Origin: Bordetella parapertussis | Lineage (GTDB): Bacteria; Pseudomonadota; Gammaproteobacteria; Burkholderiales; Burkholderiaceae_B | Direction: 5' to 3' | Assembly (NCBI GenBank): GCA_945862495.1 | Contig: CAMAYM010000050.1 | Coordinates: 1-18,210, forward strand | Length of the DNA stretch: 18,210 bases | Shown: positions 7,940 through 15,654 of the stretch, piece by piece | How positions within the stretch are numbered: the stretch's first letter is position 1 | Layout: every line of letters starts with the position of its first letter | Notes under the pieces: model-generated | The model's database searches: none | The model's input: only the letters and a program-made list of their open reading frames with translations | Told to the model about the DNA's origin: nothing | Program-made: the position numbers and the translations under genes

Positions 7940-9901
7940 TTAGATATCAACCTCTGCGAGATTGCCTTTTTCTTCAAGCCAAGTGCGACGGGCGCCAGAC
8001 TCGCCTTTACCCATCAACATGTCAAACATTTGTGTCGTTGCAGTCTGATCGAGTGCACCGTAACCGACCGGCAACATGCGCCGGGTGTCGGGATTCATCG
8101 TCGTTTCCCAGAGCTGGACTGGACTCATTTCACCGAGGCCTTTAAAACGACTAATGTCCCAAGATCCTTCTTTGACCCCTTCTTTGCGAAGCTTGTCTTG
8201 CACCGCATCAAGTTCACCTGTATCAAGGCAATACACTTTACGAGCAGGTCGTTTTCCCAGCGCAGGAACGTCTACCCGGAACAGTGGTGGACGCGCGACA
8301 AAGACATGACCGGCCTCGACCAAACGCGGAAAATGCTTATAAAAAAGCGTCAATAAGAGCACCTGGATATGCGAGCCATCCACGTCAGCGTCGGAGAGGA
8401 TACAAACGCGACCATATCTCAAACCAGACAAGTCTGGTGTGTCATTCGGTCCATGCGGATCCACGCCAATCGCCACAGCAATATCGTGAATTTCAGTGTT
8501 TGCAAACAAGCGATCCCGATCGACTTCCCAAGAATTGAGCACCTTGCCTCGCAAAGGCAAAATGGCTTGGAACTCCTTATCCCGCCCCATTTTGGCAGAG
8601 CCACCTGCGGAATCGCCCTCGACGAGAAATACTTCGGTACGTGCCGTGTCAGACGACTCGCAGTCAGTTAACTTGCCAGGTAACACCGCAACGCCGGAAC
8701 TCTTGCGCTTTTCAACCTTTTGAGCTGAACGCGCGCGCGCCTGAGCCTGTCGGATGGCGAGCTCGGCCAGTTTCTTGCCGTATTCAACGTGGCTATTGAG
8801 CCAGAGATCCAGGGAGGTGCGGACAAAGCCCCCCACCAGGCGCACCGCATCTCGGCTATTTAAACGTTCTTTAATCTGGCCCTGAAACTGTGGGTCGAGC
8901 ACTTTTGCGGACAACACAAAGCTTGTCCGAGCAAAGACGTCTTCGGGGAGGAGTTTGACGCCTTTAGGCAACAAACTGTGCAATTCAGCGAAGCCTTTGA
9001 CCGCAGCAAAGAGACCTTCCCGCAAACCAGACTCGTGCGTGCCACCCGCGGGGGTTGGAATAAGGTTGACGTAAGACTCACGCACCACGCTACCCTCATC
9101 GGCCCAAGCCACGACCCACTGTGCCCCCTCACCTTCAGCAAAATTTTCGTGCTCTGCGGAAGCAAATTGCTCTCCACTAAAAAGCGGCACGCGCAACTCA
9201 AGCCCTTGGAGGGCTTCTGTCAAATAACCCGCCAAGCCATCCTGGTATTGCCAGGTTCGCGATTCACCCGATTTTTCATTGAGATAGGTGACTTTGACAC
9301 CGGCCATCAACACCGCTTTGCTGCGCAATAAATGCATCAGCTCATGGGTCGGAATACCAGGAGAGTCAAAAAACGAAACATCCGGCCAAACGCGAACGCG
9401 GGTGCCAGACTTTTTTCTGGCTAATTCGGGCATCACTTTGAGAGGCTCTTGGACATCGCCGTTGGCAAAAACCATGCAATGCGCTGCACCTTCACGCCAT
9501 ACAACCAATTCGAGTCGGATAGACAAGGCGTTGGTGACTGAGACACCCACACCGTGCAGTCCACCGGAAAATGCATACGCCCCACCGCCCTTTTTGTCGA
9601 ACTTTCCTCCAGCGTGTAAGCGCGTAAAAACTAACTCTGCAACAGGCGCCTTTTCCTCGGGATGCATGCCCACTGGAATGCCGCGACCATCATCTTCGAC
9701 AGTGATGCTGCCATCTGTATGCATGGTGACTTGGATATGCTTTCCAAAGCCCGCTAATGCTTCGTCTGCCGCGTTATCAATCACCTCTTGGATGATATGA
9801 AGAGGATTTTCCGTGCGGGTATACATGCCAGGTCTTTGACGGACCGGCTCAAGCCCTTTTAGTACGCGGATGGATGATTCGTTATAGGACTTCGTACTCA
9901 A
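7940..9901 (-). CDS. parE: DNA topoisomerase IV subunit B
   Basis: The ATPase subunit of topoisomerase IV. The GHKL ATPase domain includes EVIDNAADEA (about 39-48), DDGRGIPVG and GGLHGVGVSVTNALS. The TOPRIM domain includes VEGDSAGGSAKMGRD (EGDSA at about 428) and DADVDGSHI (about 503-511), with PLRGKVLN between them. I prefer the TTG start at 9901, giving 653 residues. It puts STKSYNESSIRVLKGLEP at the N-terminus, as in known ParE proteins, and has GGGGA about 5 bases upstream. An in-frame ATG at 9976 would add 25 residues with no family counterpart. Lack of the long insertion of GyrB and adjacency to parC support ParE. It is transcribed away from trxA. Confidence 0.94.
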   Translation of the reverse strand: MSTKSYNESSIRVLKGLEPVRQRPGMYTRTENPLHIIQEVIDNAADEALAGFGKHIQVTMHTDGSITVEDDGRGIPVGMHPEEKAPVAELVFTRLHAGGKFDKKGGGAYAFSGGLHGVGVSVTNALSIRLELVVWREGAAHCMVFANGDVQEPLKVMPELARKKSGTRVRVWPDVSFFDSPGIPTHELMHLLRSKAVLMAGVKVTYLNEKSGESRTWQYQDGLAGYLTEALQGLELRVPLFSGEQFASAEHENFAEGEGAQWVVAWADEGSVVRESYVNLIPTPAGGTHESGLREGLFAAVKGFAELHSLLPKGVKLLPEDVFARTSFVLSAKVLDPQFQGQIKERLNSRDAVRLVGGFVRTSLDLWLNSHVEYGKKLAELAIRQAQARARSAQKVEKRKSSGVAVLPGKLTDCESSDTARTEVFLVEGDSAGGSAKMGRDKEFQAILPLRGKVLNSWEVDRDRLFANTEIHDIAVAIGVDPHGPNDTPDLSGLRYGRVCILSDADVDGSHIQVLLLTLFYKHFPRLVEAGHVFVARPPLFRVDVPALGKRPARKVYCLDTGELDAVQDKLRKEGVKEGSWDISRFKGLGEMSPVQLWETTMNPDTRRMLPVGYGALDQTATTQMFDMLMGKGESGARRTWLEEKGNLAEVDI

Positions 9902-9902
9902 G

Positions 9903-9925
9903 TTATCCCCAAGGTCTGTGGAAAA
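9903..9925. promoter_or_regulatory. Pair of opposed DnaA-box-like nonamers just before the parE start
   Basis: TTATCCCCA (9903-9911, one mismatch to TTATCCACA) and the inverted TGTGGAAAA (9917-9925, TTTTCCACA on the other strand) flank 5 bases. The first also forms the parE ribosome binding site on the minus strand, so the resemblance may be fortuitous. Confidence 0.25.
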
Positions 9926-9933
9926 GATTGCCC

Positions 9934-10011
9934 ATTTTACGGAAATTGACAATTGAGGCACAGAAAGGACCGACATGCTCAATAATTAAGCAGTATTTCT
10001 TGTCCCGTCAA
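9934..10011 (-). promoter_or_regulatory. Possible parE promoter elements
   Basis: Two weak candidates on the minus strand. TTGACG (10006-10011) is a good -35 but the sequence 17 bases on is only TAATTA. TAAAAT (9934-9939) is a good -10, with a start about 26-30 bases before the preferred TTG codon, but its -35 is poor. Neither is conclusive; the region between parE and trxA (9902-10181) must hold both divergent promoters. Confidence 0.3.
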
Positions 10012-10061
10012 AACCGAGGATCGCCCAAAAGCATCCTTTTTATGCATCTGTCCGACATAAA

Positions 10062-10089
10062 TTGTGCTTTAATGAGTAAATACTATTTT
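10062..10089 (+). promoter_or_regulatory. Possible trxA promoter
   Basis: TTGTGC (10062-10067) and TATTTT (10084-10089) are spaced by 16 bases in an AT-rich stretch upstream of trxA. Both hexamers are imperfect, and the leader would be about 85 bases long. Confidence 0.3.
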
Positions 10090-10122
10090 AAAGTGTCCTA
10101 TTGCAAGCGATCTATCGCCGAT

Positions 10123-10148
10123 TCTGACGGACGTGTCTGACAGTCGTA
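10123..10148 (+). repeat. Tandem 13-bp imperfect direct repeat in the trxA leader
   Basis: TCTGACGGACGTG (10123-10135) is followed immediately by TCTGACAGTCGTA (10136-10148), matching at 10 of 13 positions. The second copy overlaps a GTCTG/CAGAC dyad (10135-10139 and 10149-10153). It sits 34 bases before the trxA ATG, so it could be a binding site or leader structure. Confidence 0.4.
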
Positions 10149-10181
10149 CAGACCCTTCACTGAACTACCCTAGAGAAAACC

Positions 10182-10508
10182 ATGAGTGAACACATTAAAA
10201 ACGTGAGCGATGACAGCTTTAACGTAGACGTATTGCATGCCTCTCAACCTGTACTGGTTGATTATTGGGCTGCATGGTGCGGCCCGTGCAAGATGATTGC
10301 ACCGATTCTCGAAGAAATCTCCACTGAATTTGCTGGTAAAGTTACTGTTGCAAAGCTCAATGTTGACGAAAATCAAGAAACTGCCGCCAAATTTGGTGTC
10401 CGTGGCATTCCAACGCTGATGTTATTTAAAAACGGTGAAGTTGTAGCGACGAAAGTTGGTGCCCTTTCCAAATCCCAATTAACAGAATTTCTAAATAGCG
10501 CGATCTAA
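10182..10508 (+). CDS. trxA: Thioredoxin 1
   Basis: A 108-residue cytoplasmic thioredoxin, the same length as E. coli TrxA. The redox-active motif is WCGPCK with Cys33 and Cys36, preceded by VLVDYWAAWC as in classic thioredoxins. The cis-proline loop is RGIPTLM and the C-terminal strand GEVVATKVGALSKSQL is typical. It reduces disulfides in ribonucleotide reductase, methionine sulfoxide reductase and PAPS reductase using electrons from thioredoxin reductase. The start ATG at 10182 has GAGAAA upstream, a modest ribosome site. It lies 119 bases before rho on the same strand, an old conserved pairing in proteobacteria, and is divergent from parE. Confidence 0.97.
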   Translation: MSEHIKNVSDDSFNVDVLHASQPVLVDYWAAWCGPCKMIAPILEEISTEFAGKVTVAKLNVDENQETAAKFGVRGIPTLMLFKNGEVVATKVGALSKSQLTEFLNSAI

Positions 10509-10521
10509 CTTGTTTTCACGC

Positions 10522-10542
10522 GCGGGCCCGTCCGAGGCCCGC
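10522..10542 (+). promoter_or_regulatory. GC-rich hairpin between trxA and rho
   Basis: GCGGGCC (10522-10528) pairs perfectly with GGCCCGC (10536-10542) around a 7-base loop, 13 bases after the trxA stop. It is not followed by a T run, so it is not a standard intrinsic terminator. It may protect the trxA 3' end or act with the C-rich leader downstream in controlling rho. Confidence 0.6.
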
Positions 10543-10627
10543 CACCGACTCTACTTAGCGCGCGTCAAACCCTCCCTTAATCGATCCCCGTCTTCTATTG
10601 TGAAGTCACTTTTCCAGATAAAAATCA
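10543..10627 (+). promoter_or_regulatory. C-rich, G-poor rho leader, possible autoregulatory Rho loading site
   Basis: The 85 bases before the rho ATG contain a C-rich, G-poor stretch (about 10565-10600, with runs such as CCCTCCC and CCCC). That is the composition Rho prefers for loading. E. coli rho is known to be autoregulated by premature termination in its leader, so the same is inferred here. No intrinsic terminator is present. Confidence 0.4.
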
Positions 10628-11884
10628 ATGCACCTCAATGAACTGAAGGCGCAGCACGTTTCGCAGCTGCTCGAAATGGCCGCCGGCCTCGAAATTGAAA
10701 ACGCAAACCGCTTACGCAAACAAGAGCTGATGTTTGCCATTATGAAGCGGCGCGCAAAACAAGGCGAGCAAATTTTTGGTGATGGCGTACTTGAAGTCCT
10801 GCCAGATGGTTTTGGATTTTTGCGTTCACCCGATACCTCATACTTAGCGAGCACTGACGATATCTATATTTCTCCCTCGCAAATTCGCCGCTTTAATTTG
10901 CATACTGGAGACTCTATCGAGGGCGAGGTTCGCACCCCAAAAGATGGAGAGCGTTACTTCGCGCTGGTCAAAGTCGACAAAGTCAATGGCTTTCCTCCAG
11001 AAGCAATCAAACATCGAATTATGTTTGAAAACTTGACGCCTCTGCATCCTGATAAGGTCATGACGCTCGAGCGTGATATCAGAAGCGAAGAAAATTTTAC
11101 AGGCCGCATCTTGGACATCTTTGCGCCAATCGGTAAAGGCCAACGTGGTTTGATTGTGGCGAGTCCAAAGTCAGGCAAGACCGTGATGATGCAGCATATT
11201 GCACACGCCATCACAGCAAACTATCCCGACGCAGTCATGATTGTGATGTTGGTCGATGAGCGTCCCGAAGAAGTCACTGAAATGCAGCGCACTGTCCGCG
11301 GTGAAGTCGTCGCCTCAACATTTGACGAGCCCGCCACACGCCATGTCCAGGTCGCCGAAATGGTGATTGAACGTGCGAAACGTTTGGTTGAAATGAAAAA
11401 GGATGTGGTGATTTTGCTGGACTCAATCACACGACTTGCACGCGCTTACAACACGGTTGTTCCTGCATCCGGAAAAGTGCTGACGGGTGGTGTCGATGCA
11501 AACGCACTCCAGCGTCCAAAGCGCTTCTTTGGTGCAGCACGTAACCTTGAAGAAGGTGGCTCTTTGACCATCATCGGTACGGCCTTGATCGAAACAGGCA
11601 GCCGCATGGACGAAGTGATTTACGAGGAATTTAAAGGCACGGGCAATTCAGAAATTCACCTGGAGCGTCGTTTAGCTGAAAAACGCGTTTACCCTGCAAT
11701 CAATCTCAACAAATCAGGCACGCGCCGCGAAGAATTGTTGATCAAGCCTGACTTGCTACAAAAGGTATGGGTATTGCGTAAATTCATCCATGATATGGAT
11801 GAAGTGGCTGCAATGGAATTCATCATGGACAAGATGCGTTCTACAAAGAATAATGCTGAGTTCTTTGACATGATGAAGAAATAA
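10628..11884 (+). CDS. rho: Transcription termination factor Rho
   Basis: A 418-residue hexameric RNA helicase, one residue shorter than E. coli Rho (419). The N-terminal helical domain is followed by the RNA-binding cold-shock-like fold with GDGVLEVLPDGFGFLR (about 51-66) and SYLASTDDIYISPSQIRRFN. The ATPase core has Walker A SPKSGKT (about 179-185), MLVDERPEEVTEMQR, Walker B VVILLDSITRLARAYN, the Q-loop region VLTGGVDANAL, the R-loop and arginine finger region GTGNSEIHLERR, and the C-terminus FFDMMKK. All landmark residues appear intact and no large insertion is present. The ATG at 10628 matches the known N-terminus, though its ribosome site is weak. It is co-directional with trxA and convergent with yhdP, with 2 bases between the stop codons. 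Confidence 0.98.
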   Translation: MHLNELKAQHVSQLLEMAAGLEIENANRLRKQELMFAIMKRRAKQGEQIFGDGVLEVLPDGFGFLRSPDTSYLASTDDIYISPSQIRRFNLHTGDSIEGEVRTPKDGERYFALVKVDKVNGFPPEAIKHRIMFENLTPLHPDKVMTLERDIRSEENFTGRILDIFAPIGKGQRGLIVASPKSGKTVMMQHIAHAITANYPDAVMIVMLVDERPEEVTEMQRTVRGEVVASTFDEPATRHVQVAEMVIERAKRLVEMKKDVVILLDSITRLARAYNTVVPASGKVLTGGVDANALQRPKRFFGAARNLEEGGSLTIIGTALIETGSRMDEVIYEEFKGTGNSEIHLERRLAEKRVYPAINLNKSGTRREELLIKPDLLQKVWVLRKFIHDMDEVAAMEFIMDKMRSTKNNAEFFDMMKK

Positions 11885-11886
11885 AT

Positions 11887-14800
11887 TTACCCCCCAGTAA
11901 CATCAACCTGAGTGGGTACGGGTGTAGGCACACCAATTGGGATGATCTCAGGCTCATCCCAAGGTCCTTTTACCTCATATTTCGCACTCATCGCCCGCTC
12001 AATCGGATTACGCAATAAAAACTGCGATACCAGTGCACTTAGACCGGCAATTGGATTCACTACAAAAGCGGTCGCCACTGCGGCACCACTCATATCTAAG
12101 ATAGGCCGAACATCCGCTACCATGTCCCACGCCTTTTGATTTAGGTCTGAACCCCCTGTCAGCCCAATACGTGCAATGGGGCTGCGCACCACTAGGTCTT
12201 TTGTGTTGACGATGCCATGCGTTAAAGCAAGTTCCCCGCGAATACTGTTCCACGGAAATCCATCCTTAAACTCATCGCCAGTACGAAAGTTAAAACTCAA
12301 AATTCTCTGAAGCGACTGCAGTGAAAGTACCTCAAGCAGTCGGGCGCTACGAGAATTAACGTGTTGAAACACACCGTCCTTTAGGTCAACCGTAACTTGC
12401 CCATTTAAACCTCCATAGGTATAGACCCAAGGAAAGTTCCTCCAGTTGATCTTTGCAGCAATGGTTCCGGAGCCTTCAGCAGCACGGTTTTCATGACCCA
12501 TCTGATCTGAGAGCTTACCTAGATTGTTAATGTCGACCTGCCCATCGAGACTGACACCTCGCTCTGCGCCCTTAAGAAGCCAAGAACCCTTAGCGGTCAT
12601 TTTGGCATGAGGATTGGTGATTTCCAGCTTGTTGATATTCCAGCTTGATCCGTTATCCGTGTTGTCGCCTACAAGATGCAAGGTACCCAAGCGACTGCCA
12701 TACAAGGTGAAGTCATCGACCGTCAGATCAATCGCAGGCATCGACGACCACTGCTTGTCGTCAATCACTTCGGTTTTGGGAGGCTCGCCTGCTGATGTGC
12801 CCTCTGTCCCCACTGACAACTTAGAGAACTTGGCCACCACGGGGCCCACTACCCCCCCTGCGCCTGTTGCCCAGGACGCAACGCCTTGCGTCTCTCTTGA
12901 CTCAAGGCGAGCAGACCATTTTTTAGCCGTTGTTTTACTCAGCATTAAATCGAGCTGATGTAACGTGAGTTCGGCAAAAACAAATTCGGGTGATCGCACT
13001 CTTAACTGAGTCAACTCTGGAAATAGTGTCGATGTAGAAGGAGATGCGGGTTGTTTTGAAGGCGCGGTTAATTGATCTGTGAGCGCTTTCCAATCATCCC
13101 AGATGACACGATCAAGGCCAAGGTTGACAGAGAGCCCTGAAGCGGGCAGCACGGCGGCACCTCCCATGACGACGGCACCACGTGAAAAGTAGGGCTGGCC
13201 CCGTCTATTAGGGGTATGTTCAAAACGACCATTCAAGAGATTGGCCAAGCTGAAGGTCAGCGAGGTGCGGTCAGCTTTACTATTGCGTGTGCTTTGCAGA
13301 CGAACAGAAAGTGGGCGCTTTTGTGTTGCAGACTTGCCCAAGGGTGGAGGCAGCTTGATGGCGAGCCCTTCTAGACTGGATCTGACCTCAAGATCAAGAC
13401 TGCCCGTCTCAGTGCCTTTAATATCAGCCTGATAGTGCGTACTACCCGTCACTGCTAAGAGTGCACTCAAGTTTTGGTGTTTTTCACTTGCGATTGTCGT
13501 CAACTCCCCCTGCACGGCCAAACTGCGCTTGCTGGAGCCCCATTCTCCTGAAAGGGTGACAGGACCGCCTAGTGCCTCGCCGCGGAGCTCTTTAACCACC
13601 AACATTTCATCCGTAAAGTCGATCAGTCCATTAATTTTCTCGACTGGGATGCCCTCTTTTGACAGGGCAGCCGATGCGTCAGCCAATTTAAATTGACCTT
13701 TGACCATCGTAGTGCGCTGCTCATGGAAGTTGAAGTCAACCGCCAACGGCATGGAGGCTTGCCCCTTTATTTCAATTGTATCGACTTCAAAACCAAGTGC
13801 GTGTGCGGCAGGCGTTCTTCTAAACACAGCAAGATAATCCTGGGCCAAGCTAAAACTATTCAGTCGAATTGACATATTGGGATTGAATTCAAGATTAGGG
13901 GCGCTGAACTCAAACCCGGAAATTTGCATAGGTCGACCATGCATCCCCATTATGTGAGCTTGATCGCTTTTGATAGAAAGCCCAAGTTTATTCATCTCGA
14001 CTCGCCCGTTCGCGATAGTCAAAGCTGGCCAACGCGGCTGATTAGGATCAGTCAGGTCATAGTCGACAACGAGGTCATTGAGTTGCCCCTCAAGCCGAAA
14101 AATCCCAGCCTCTTTGCCGGGAGCATTAAAAGGAAAATTCAACAAATCACCTTGCAGTGTGAGGGCAAGCTGACTCACGGTACCACCTTGAAGTGCGCGG
14201 CGTAACCATTCCCTCGTCTCGGTATTGGCTTGGGTCGTGACATATTGATAGAGCTTAGTCGGATCGGCTTTGCCTATCGTTCCCGCAAGATCGACGATGC
14301 CAGGCGAGGTGTCTTTACCCTGTGTCCAAGTCCCATGAAGCTCTGCATTGAGCGCGTCTGATTCGATGTTGAGACGAGTCACGTTGAGGTAAAGCTTTTG
14401 ATGATCGTTAAGGCTCCACTGCGTGTTGGCCTTAACGTTTCCAATCACTACTTTACGGGGTTCGAACAGATTGCTTTCAAGTGCGAATGCTTCACTAGTT
14501 AACGAAAAGGAGGCACCCATCCGAGTCGAACTGCGATCAAATATCGGCCATTTTTTTTCTGGTAATAAATCGCCAAACCAGCCACTAAAGTGCATTTGAA
14601 GCTTATCAGCGTGAATACTTGTCGGGTCATCACCGTCTAAAGAGAGCATCACATTGGCGCCTGCCACATCGATATCTGCACGACCAAAGTGTCCCGAAGA
14701 CATTTTCATCCACATCCGAGTGGCAAAACGACCTTGTATGTTGGGCATATCGAGCCACGGTTGCCAGGCGCTGGGAAGTGCGTCGTTGATTTCAATATAA

Positions 14801-15510
14801 ATTTCAGCTTCCCCCTGCTCAGTTGAGGCAAGTGGATTTAAAAAATTATCTATTCGCGCGACAAGCTCAAGCGAGCTTCCAAGCTCAGGAGGTAGGCTGC
14901 CACTGATGCGGAGCTGATGTCGGAAGATACTATTCGATATGCTGAAATCGATTCCGGCGATGACAAGCTCTGGTGCACTTCTAAATTGATCATCCCAAGC
15001 AAAGGTTGCATTACGAACAACGATTTCCCCCTGAGTCAGCAACCATCTTAAGGCAGGCGTATTTGCGGAAAAACTAACTTTTTCATCACTCTGCGCGTCC
15101 AACACACTGCCTGCAAGCACAAACAGACCGTCAGTTCTTCGGCTAGCAGAGAGATGGACACCATTAATCTCAAGCTGTCGCAGTCGAATATCCAACGCGA
15201 AGAGACTTCGCCAAGACACGACCGCAAAAGCATCGGGCACATATAAAAGTTCTTGATTGGTTGTACGGTCTCGCAACCTGAGGTTTTCAAGCGCCAAACT
15301 TGGGTTGAGCCCAGACCAGCTTGCCGCAATCTCCCCCATCGTCACCTGAGCACCCAATGCGTCTGACAAGCGCCTCTCGATCTCTGGGCGCCAAGTATTG
15401 ATATGGGGCAGCACCAGATAGCGCACACCTAACATCGTTGTGGCTGCTGCAAAATAAAGCATCAGCAGCCCAATAATCAAGGTACGAAGCGTTTTTTGAA
15501 AAAGTAACAA
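11887..15510 (-). CDS. yhdP: YhdP-family AsmA-like envelope phospholipid transport protein
   Basis: A protein of about 1207 residues, near the E. coli YhdP length of 1266. One N-terminal membrane anchor (about residues 9-32, IIGLLMLYFAAATTMLGVRY) is followed by a long periplasmic region of repeated amphipathic beta-strands. The opening motif INTWRPEIERRLSDALGAQVTMGEI and the ending, with YGGLNGQVTVDLKDG (about 1030), SARLLEVLSLQSLQRIL and AKYEVKGPWDEPEI, fit the DUF3971/AsmA C-terminal layout. E. coli YhdP, with TamB and YdbH, is thought to bridge the inner and outer membranes for phospholipid transport. The start appears to be TTG 15510: a stop lies six codons upstream and the only ribosome-like AAAGG is about 12 bases away, a little far. 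A later start would shorten the cytoplasmic tip. It is divergent from glnE. Confidence 0.88.
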   Translation of the reverse strand: MLLFQKTLRTLIIGLLMLYFAAATTMLGVRYLVLPHINTWRPEIERRLSDALGAQVTMGEIAASWSGLNPSLALENLRLRDRTTNQELLYVPDAFAVVSWRSLFALDIRLRQLEINGVHLSASRRTDGLFVLAGSVLDAQSDEKVSFSANTPALRWLLTQGEIVVRNATFAWDDQFRSAPELVIAGIDFSISNSIFRHQLRISGSLPPELGSSLELVARIDNFLNPLASTEQGEAEIYIEINDALPSAWQPWLDMPNIQGRFATRMWMKMSSGHFGRADIDVAGANVMLSLDGDDPTSIHADKLQMHFSGWFGDLLPEKKWPIFDRSSTRMGASFSLTSEAFALESNLFEPRKVVIGNVKANTQWSLNDHQKLYLNVTRLNIESDALNAELHGTWTQGKDTSPGIVDLAGTIGKADPTKLYQYVTTQANTETREWLRRALQGGTVSQLALTLQGDLLNFPFNAPGKEAGIFRLEGQLNDLVVDYDLTDPNQPRWPALTIANGRVEMNKLGLSIKSDQAHIMGMHGRPMQISGFEFSAPNLEFNPNMSIRLNSFSLAQDYLAVFRRTPAAHALGFEVDTIEIKGQASMPLAVDFNFHEQRTTMVKGQFKLADASAALSKEGIPVEKINGLIDFTDEMLVVKELRGEALGGPVTLSGEWGSSKRSLAVQGELTTIASEKHQNLSALLAVTGSTHYQADIKGTETGSLDLEVRSSLEGLAIKLPPPLGKSATQKRPLSVRLQSTRNSKADRTSLTFSLANLLNGRFEHTPNRRGQPYFSRGAVVMGGAAVLPASGLSVNLGLDRVIWDDWKALTDQLTAPSKQPASPSTSTLFPELTQLRVRSPEFVFAELTLHQLDLMLSKTTAKKWSARLESRETQGVASWATGAGGVVGPVVAKFSKLSVGTEGTSAGEPPKTEVIDDKQWSSMPAIDLTVDDFTLYGSRLGTLHLVGDNTDNGSSWNINKLEITNPHAKMTAKGSWLLKGAERGVSLDGQVDINNLGKLSDQMGHENRAAEGSGTIAAKINWRNFPWVYTYGGLNGQVTVDLKDGVFQHVNSRSARLLEVLSLQSLQRILSFNFRTGDEFKDGFPWNSIRGELALTHGIVNTKDLVVRSPIARIGLTGGSDLNQKAWDMVADVRPILDMSGAAVATAFVVNPIAGLSALVSQFLLRNPIERAMSAKYEVKGPWDEPEIIPIGVPTPVPTQVDVTGG

Positions 15511-15527
15511 AACTTGGTCAAACCTTT

Positions 15528-15555
15528 AAAATAATTATCCGGAACAAAAGCGCAA
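15528..15555 (-). promoter_or_regulatory. Possible yhdP promoter
   Basis: On the minus strand TTGCGC (15550-15555) and TATTTT (15528-15533) are 16 bases apart. The predicted transcript would start about 10 bases before the TTG codon. Both hexamers are weak. The spacing and hexamers resemble the trxA candidate. Confidence 0.3.
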
Positions 15556-15606
15556 CATATGCGTAGGTCGATAGACTGGCATTGAGGTATCGTTGAAACT
15601 TTATGC

Positions 15607-15633
15607 TTGACCGATACCGTTACCTCTTATTCT
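15607..15633 (+). promoter_or_regulatory. Possible glnE promoter
   Basis: TTGACC (15607-15612) is 5 of 6 to the -35 consensus. TATTCT (15628-15633) is 15 bases downstream and 4 of 6 to the -10. The transcript would begin about 15 bases before the ATG at 15655. The short spacing makes this tentative. Confidence 0.3.
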
Positions 15634-15654
15634 AACTTGACGATACGCCTTCCC

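Noticed and set aside
9288..9800. Plus-strand open frame of 170 codons within parE
   Set aside because: It is antisense to the ParE ATPase domain and its composition (Ser/Pro/Thr-rich) is typical of a reversed coding frame.
9902..9982. Extended parE N-terminus
   Set aside because: The extra residues match nothing in the family, and the TTG at 9901 has a much better ribosome site.
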